The position numbers and the translations under genes were made by a program. Positions 59,578 through 64,000 of a stretch of 64,000 nucleotides of DNA are shown in pieces (within the stretch, counting starts at the first letter, position 1; the number at the start of each line of letters is the position of its first letter). Origin of the DNA: Mesorhabditis belari (taxonomy: Eukaryota; Nematoda; Chromadorea; Rhabditida; Rhabditidae); contig CAUEEP010000742.1 of assembly GCA_958450365.1 (NCBI GenBank), forward strand, positions 4,112,501 through 4,176,500. Direction: 5' to 3'. The notes beneath the pieces are model-generated. The model worked only from the letters and a program-made list of their open reading frames with translations, was not told the DNA's origin and searched no databases.

Positions 59578-60770
59578 TTCTAAAGTTTTGTTTAAAAAGT
59601 GAATTTTCCTTTGCAAGAATTGGCACAAAAAGAATCTAAACAAATCTAAACAAATCGAAACAAATCGAAACAAATCTATGATGCTAAATGCTTCAAAAAC
59701 ATTCACAGGATCAGTAATTTTATCGAACTTAGGATAGCAAAATGGGAGACGAGATGGCTGAGGAAAAATTCCGCTCTTTCCGAATACCCAATCCGTTTTC
59801 ACCCGCAAAATTTTCATTTTCAAGAAAAATTTCCCTAAAGATGAAAAGGGAGACTTCTCCACCTTTCCCTTTTCGTCAAAAGGGTGCACCATTCTCGAAT
59901 TTTGTCTCGAATAGGCGAATTGACCTAGATTGGTGCTCGTTCCCCTTTCTCCCAATTTCACTCACATATCACCACCACAATTAAAGTCATCTATCTTGAT
60001 TTCACTTCTCAGCTATCGAACCTTTTAGCAGCTCAAGCGAAAATGAGTCGGATGGGATGAATTGTTGTTGTTGAATTTATAATGGCTAGTTTACATTAGA
60101 CATTAGACATTAGACAAAAGCGGATCAAAAGGGCAACTTTGCGACGTTCAATGGCTAGAGAATGGTCAAATCAGGTAAAACGCTGTTGCTAAACTGATCA
60201 AAACAAGGATATGGCCGTTTGATGGGTCTTTAGATAGCGGAACGGGTGTGAGTGCATGCATAGATTGGACGAAGGGCTGTCAACCTCTGTTCCCTTCTTT
60301 TCTCCGCTCTTCCTCTGCTTCTCTCTTTCTTTATTTTCGACGCACCCGTCACGATCATTCCAATTCCCGGATTTTCCTCTTCCTGATCTCAGCAAAAACT
60401 AAAACCCCAAAAAAACAAGGAGCTTTTGAGCGGATTATTGCAGATACAAAAGTCTAATTGTTACTCGAAGTCACTAGTTGATGAGGCTCAAAGATCATTA
60501 TCAATGCTGGCTAGGGTTTTCAAAATTTATCTGTCATTCTGTGGCTAACTCCTGGATCTTAATAAATTTCATTACAACTTCAAATTCTGTAGTTTTCTTC
60601 CTAGTTTTGTATTTTACCTGTGACTTTTCAAAAAGCGGTTTGCTTTTTGAAGAAAATTTATTATTCGTAACATTTCAATGATTGACAATAGATTGAACAA
60701 AGATCTGTGACTTATAAAGTACTTCTAAAAGATAAAAACTCAAAATAACCAAACAAGATACAACACTTAT
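59578..60770. other. Intergenic, no gene seen
   Basis: This separates the 5' end of the PLEKHD1-like gene from the 3' end of the membrane-protein ORF. It contains short CAAATC(T/G)AAA repeats at 59.63-59.68 kb and TTAGACAT repeats at about 60.1 kb. The reading frames here show no family features. Confidence 0.5.
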
Positions 60771-61343
60771 TTACAAAAGCGCTTTCCTGGCAATAATCTT
60801 GTACCAAGAATATCCAAGTGAGATGACAAAATGAAGAAGTGGAAGAGCATAGACAATAGAGAAAAATTGAAAGAAATGATTGAAAGGAAGAGAGCCGATG
60901 AGATCAAAAGAGAGAAAATGAAGAGTGATTGGAATGAGACCGATGAAGAGGTGGAAAGGGAAAGATTTGAGGAAAGTTGAAGAGAAATTGGACAAAAGAT
61001 GAGAGCGGATTGGATGAAAGAGAAGATGTGAGATGAGAAGAATCGACAATGGGAAAAGAGAGATCAAAAGGGAGAAGAGGGAATCGGTGAAGAGGTGGAG
61101 AACGGAGAAACGACGCTGATAGATGATGAAGATGTTACGGTTGAGGGGGAAATGGGCGAAGTGCAGGAATTTGTGGATGCAATGGAGAACGAATGACGAG
61201 AAGAGGGAGAGGGTTAGGGTGATGACGAGGAGAGACGTTTGCAGGTAGGCACGGCGGAATTCGGAGCGAGAGGTGCACGGGGTGAGGAGACTGAGAGTTG
61301 TATTTAATTCACTTAACGTAATGTTGTTTATCGATCCATGCAT
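60771..61343 (-). CDS. Unrecognised multi-pass membrane protein
   Basis: A single uninterrupted 190-aa frame. Short N-terminus with two N-glycosylation motifs (NIT, NTT), then about four hydrophobic helices: LQTSLLVITLTLSLFSSFVL, LFSLLISLFPLSILLISHLL, LFIGLIPITLHFLSF, and FSIVYALPLLHFVISLGY. Rich in Leu, Ser and Phe. It could be a truncated serpentine-type receptor or the last exon of a larger protein. No in-frame join to the exons at 61.7-62.4 kb was found. Confidence 0.5.
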   Translation of the reverse strand: MHGSINNITLSELNTTLSLLTPCTSRSEFRRAYLQTSLLVITLTLSLFSSFVLHCIHKFLHFAHFPLNRNIFIIYQRRFSVLHLFTDSLFSLLISLFPLSILLISHLLFHPIRSHLLSNFSSTFLKSFPFHLFIGLIPITLHFLSFDLIGSLPFNHFFQFFSIVYALPLLHFVISLGYSWYKIIARKALL

Positions 61344-61519
61344 GATATGGTCCCAGGCTCAGCTCTGGGTCAAGCTAGGACCCAAAAGTTCAGTTCTAAA
61401 AGCTAAAAAGCATAGCTAGCCTAGCCAGACAGCTTTTTCATCAACTAGGATCTGAATTGTCTAAAGCGAAAAGAGTGGCGCATCCCTTTTGATCCCCTTT
61501 TCATTCCCCACTGAATGGC

Positions 61520-61590
61520 GCGTTCGTGGTGTAATGGTTAGCATGGATGCCTTCCAAGCATTCGGCGGGGGTTCGATTCCCCCCGAACGA
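61520..61590 (+). tRNA. tRNA-Gly (anticodon UCC)
   Basis: A complete cloverleaf. Acceptor GCGTTCG/CGAACGA pairs except the first base pair (G1 with A72). The anticodon stem GATGC/GCATT encloses loop CTTCCAA (anticodon TCC), and the T arm is GGGGG TTCGATT CCCCC. A box TGGTGTAATGG and B box GGTTCGATTCC are intact. A T6 run about 15 bases downstream can terminate Pol III. No intron. It is the only tRNA in the window that looks functional. Confidence 0.9.
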
Positions 61591-61747
61591 ATATTTTAAC
61601 TTTTTTGGGAAAAGTTGTGTTTTGCTTTAATGAAAGAAAGGTTCTTCAGAAAATTATTAAAGGTGAATTTCACACTTCAAGAATTTTCCAAATTAGACCA
61701 TGCTTATGATCCATGGTTTAAGGACCAACCCCTGCTCTTTCACTGAC

Positions 61748-62441
61748 CTCGTCGACGGGACCACGGCCAGCACAGCGAGAAAGATCGAGATCAAAATGAG
61801 ATATGATTGTTGGGTAATCCATCCGATTCCTCGTCCATTCCTCCATCCACTGATCAATTCATTCGCTTCCCATGAGCAACAGAGTAATAAACTAAAAAGT
61901 TTTGGCTATATTTTCAATGTTCAAAGCCAGCAACTCACGCAATGGCCACAAAAATGCCGATTATCTGAAAGCGTTTGTCTTCTTTTTCTTCGGTCGGCAA
62001 TGGAGGAGTTGGAGCCTAAGTTTAGCGATTATTTCATAAAATTCCCCTTTTACCACGAGCAATCTCTCCGCTTTGGGAATAGCTTTTTGTTCGCCGTTTC
62101 GCGGCGTGCGGATCACTTCACCGATAAATTGAACGGACGCGTCCAACTCTTCTTTGATCGCTGAAACATTCAAACTTTTTTCTTAAAGCTGGGTTTACTC
62201 TTTGCCTGATTCTAAAAATGGATTCAATTCAACCAGATTTTTTGTCATATTTCTCCCAAAATATTGGTTCCCATTTATTCAGTTTTTTGTTGGTAGATCA
62301 AAGAAACAGCTCACTTTTTAGTCTATCAAATTTCTCATAGACTCACCAAATTTTTGTTGGAATCTCGGAGTGATGGCCGGCGCTTGAATGCATTCGTAGA
62401 CGATCTCACAATCGGACATCTCCCACGAAAGTTTGTGATTG
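61748..62441 (-). CDS. Unrecognised membrane protein, partial model
   Basis: Four phase-compatible exons: 62347-62441, 62054-62160, 61939-61964, 61748-61891. Neither end is found. The soluble part (SDCEIVYECIQAPAITPRFQ, then AIKEELDASVQFIGEVIRTP) is followed by two hydrophobic segments, IIGIFVAIALLLCC and SYLILISIFLAVLAVVP, separated by about 30 residues. The donor at 61747 shows more exons to the left. Family not recognised. The microexon 61939-61964 (26 bases) is the weakest part of the model. Confidence 0.5.
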
Positions 62442-63323
62442 CTTTAAAAATGATTAAGATAAATAAAATAATAATCAAATATCAAATAGATTGATAAAAA
62501 AAAGAGATAAATAATGAATTACGGTTTTAAACATCCAAAATTCGAAATTTTACCCAAACCACTAGATCTTTTAACCCAGAAACGCTAATTTTAAATGATT
62601 TGCCAAAACGAGAAGAATAACAAGAGGATTGGCGGCTGGGTTGAATTAACTGGCGTTTATAGAGAAAAGATGTTTAGCTTTTTAATAACTTTTATATGAT
62701 AGGAAAGACAACAAAGTGGAAAAACCGGGAAAAGTAAAGAAACTCTAAAAATTTAACAATTTAACAATAACAATCGTCGTCAATTTGTTAGAAGAAACCG
62801 GGAAGGAGGGGGTGGAAACAGTAAAAGGAGGAGGGAAATTTTAACAATAAACAAAATTTTTATAAAGGGATAGAGAAAGGGGAAAATACAAGCGCAAAAG
62901 ACATGGCGAAGTGCGAGACCGGGAGGCGATTCTTTAAAAAAATGAATTTTTAAAGAAATGGTAGCTTCCTTTATAGGGGAAAGAGTCTCGAGTACGGTAG
63001 ATTAGGTGTATTTTAGAATTTATGGTTGGAAAGTTGCCAACTCGTACCTGAACTGCGTGAATTGGGGTTTGATTGATAGGCACGACTTTTGAATCTCTGT
63101 ATCTCTCCTCTGAATTTTGAAATAGTCTCTGGTCAGTCAATTACCATGCTGTGTCTTTAGGTGATGCTTATTTGAAGCCAATTAAGCCAGAAAAAAGATT
63201 TTCCTCTGAATTTTGAATATTTTATTGATTGAATGATAGGTTTGTTTTTGTTTTACTGCTTTCTATAGAGCTTAAATCTTTATTTCAACATGATCACTGA
63301 TCGTTTCTTTCTTTTTCTTCTTT
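62442..63323. other. Intergenic or intronic, no exon seen
   Basis: AT-rich with purine runs. It may contain upstream exons of the partial membrane-protein gene, but none could be joined in phase. Confidence 0.4.
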
Positions 63324-63433
63324 TTAAAGTGATTGAATGTGTTTAACGAGTTCGGTGATGCTCACATTACTCTCATCAGCGGCAAAGAAACCCTGTATAA
63401 TCTGCTCGAGTTCGCGATCCGATAGACGCTCAC
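63324..63433 (-). CDS. Last exon of an EF-hand protein (calmodulin / myosin light chain type)
   Basis: A 3'-terminal exon with acceptor AAGTTTAG. It encodes (G)ERLSDRELEQIIQGFFAA, then DESNVSITELVKHIQ and a stop. The pattern is the final EF-hand of calmodulin superfamily members: entering helix, a loop starting D-E-S-N, and exiting helix ELVKHI. The loop lacks several canonical Ca-binding oxygens, as in myosin light chains. The remaining exons must be upstream, beyond 63.9 kb or outside the window. Confidence 0.6.
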
Positions 63434-63629
63434 CTAAACTTTAAAATTGCTCTAAACAGTACCGTAACGTTGGGTAAAGTCATTCTAAAGCCATTCTAAA
63501 GCCAATTCTCTTTAAGCTTTGAGGCATCTTGTGAATTTAGGCTTTAGAATTTAGAATTTAGATTTAAAGCTTAGAGTAGCGCCTTAATTTCATTGTATCT
63601 TTAGGTGATACTTTTTTGAAGCCAACCAG

Positions 63630-63905
63630 TATTTCTTCGAATAGAAGACCGGGCAAAGAGTATCATCGCGTACTCCTGTGTAGCAGACCTTTTTAAAATT
63701 TCTTTTCTGCATAAAAGCTTTCAACGAAGTGCTTTAGGGCTGGAAAATGACTCAAAAATACCACATGAGCTAACAGATTTTTGAGCCATTTTCCAGCTCT
63801 ATAGCACTTGATTGAAAGCTTTTATGCAGAAAAGAAATTTTAAAAAGGGCTGCTACACAGGAGTACGCGATGATACTCTTTACCCGGTCTTCTATTCGAA
63901 GAAAT
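63630..63905. mobile_element. Palindromic insertion element, about 130-bp arms
   Basis: CAGTATTTCTTCGAATAGAA at the left is matched by the inverse ending GAAATACGG at the right, with near-perfect pairing down to an apex near 63767. The flanks (GTATCTTTAGGTGATAC and GCCAGAAAAAGGATTTTCCT) also occur together, without the palindrome, at 63155-63215. That copy serves as an empty site. Confidence 0.85.
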
Positions 63906-64000
63906 ACGGTAAGCCAGAAAAAGGATTTTCCTCTGAATTTTGAATACTTTATCGATTCCCTTATCAATGAAAACCCAACCAGACGAGCATAAAATGTATC

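Noticed and set aside
60771..62441. Joining the 190-aa membrane ORF to the exons at 61.7-62.4 kb as one gene
   Set aside because: No acceptor between 61.35 and 61.45 kb gives the required phase, and a tRNA-Gly gene lies between. Kept as two models.

Overview
The window is nuclear DNA from a nematode, and most likely a rhabditid relative of Caenorhabditis. It is AT-rich, with short GT-AG introns ending in the nematode-type TTTTCAG acceptor. The actin, VPS54, DEG/ENaC and serpentine-receptor genes are all nematode-like, and there are many mariner and Tc3-like relics. I cannot name the species. Gene models below were spliced by eye, requiring GT-AG ends, matching phase across junctions and agreement with known families.

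Layout. (1) 0.3-14.4 kb, minus strand: a CLC voltage-gated chloride channel gene in about 22 exons. Its 3' end runs off the left edge. Its introns are swollen with minisatellites, MITEs, a mariner relic, a long foldback element and a cluster of tRNA-like repeats. (2) 14.4-20.2 kb: no convincing gene. This stretch holds minisatellites, two large palindromes, and an 18-bp array whose every unit is a Pol III B-box-like motif. (3) 20.2-30.3 kb: a 10-kb inverted duplication. Two intact, divergent copies of an eight-exon 7TM receptor gene lie head to head, separated by about 3.2 kb of dead transposons. (4) 30.3-36 kb: transposon scraps and the upstream region of actin. (5) 36.0-39.5 kb, plus: a complete nine-exon actin gene with a 1.5-kb first intron. 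(6) 41.5-52.3 kb, plus: a complete 30-exon vps-54 gene (GARP tethering complex). A DEG/ENaC channel gene is nested antisense inside its 5.4-kb fourth intron. (7) 53.0-53.9 kb, plus: the mitochondrial tricarboxylate (citrate) carrier. (8) 54.3-55.2 kb, minus: a small cysteine-rich protein I do not recognise. (9) 56.5-59.6 kb, minus: a complete 16-exon PLEKHD1-like gene (PH domain plus coiled coil). (10) 60.8-62.4 kb, minus: two unrecognised membrane-protein models, with a tRNA-Gly(UCC) between them. (11) 63.3-63.4 kb, minus: the last exon of an EF-hand protein, next to a palindromic insertion with a matching empty site nearby.

The genes do not form one pathway. They are ordinary housekeeping and membrane genes on both strands. 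The unusual content is in the repeats. Several tRNA-like (A-box/B-box) units sit at the apex of long hairpins or have been expanded into arrays. A mariner copy has lost its catalytic core to an 11-bp satellite. Transposable elements are nested several deep.
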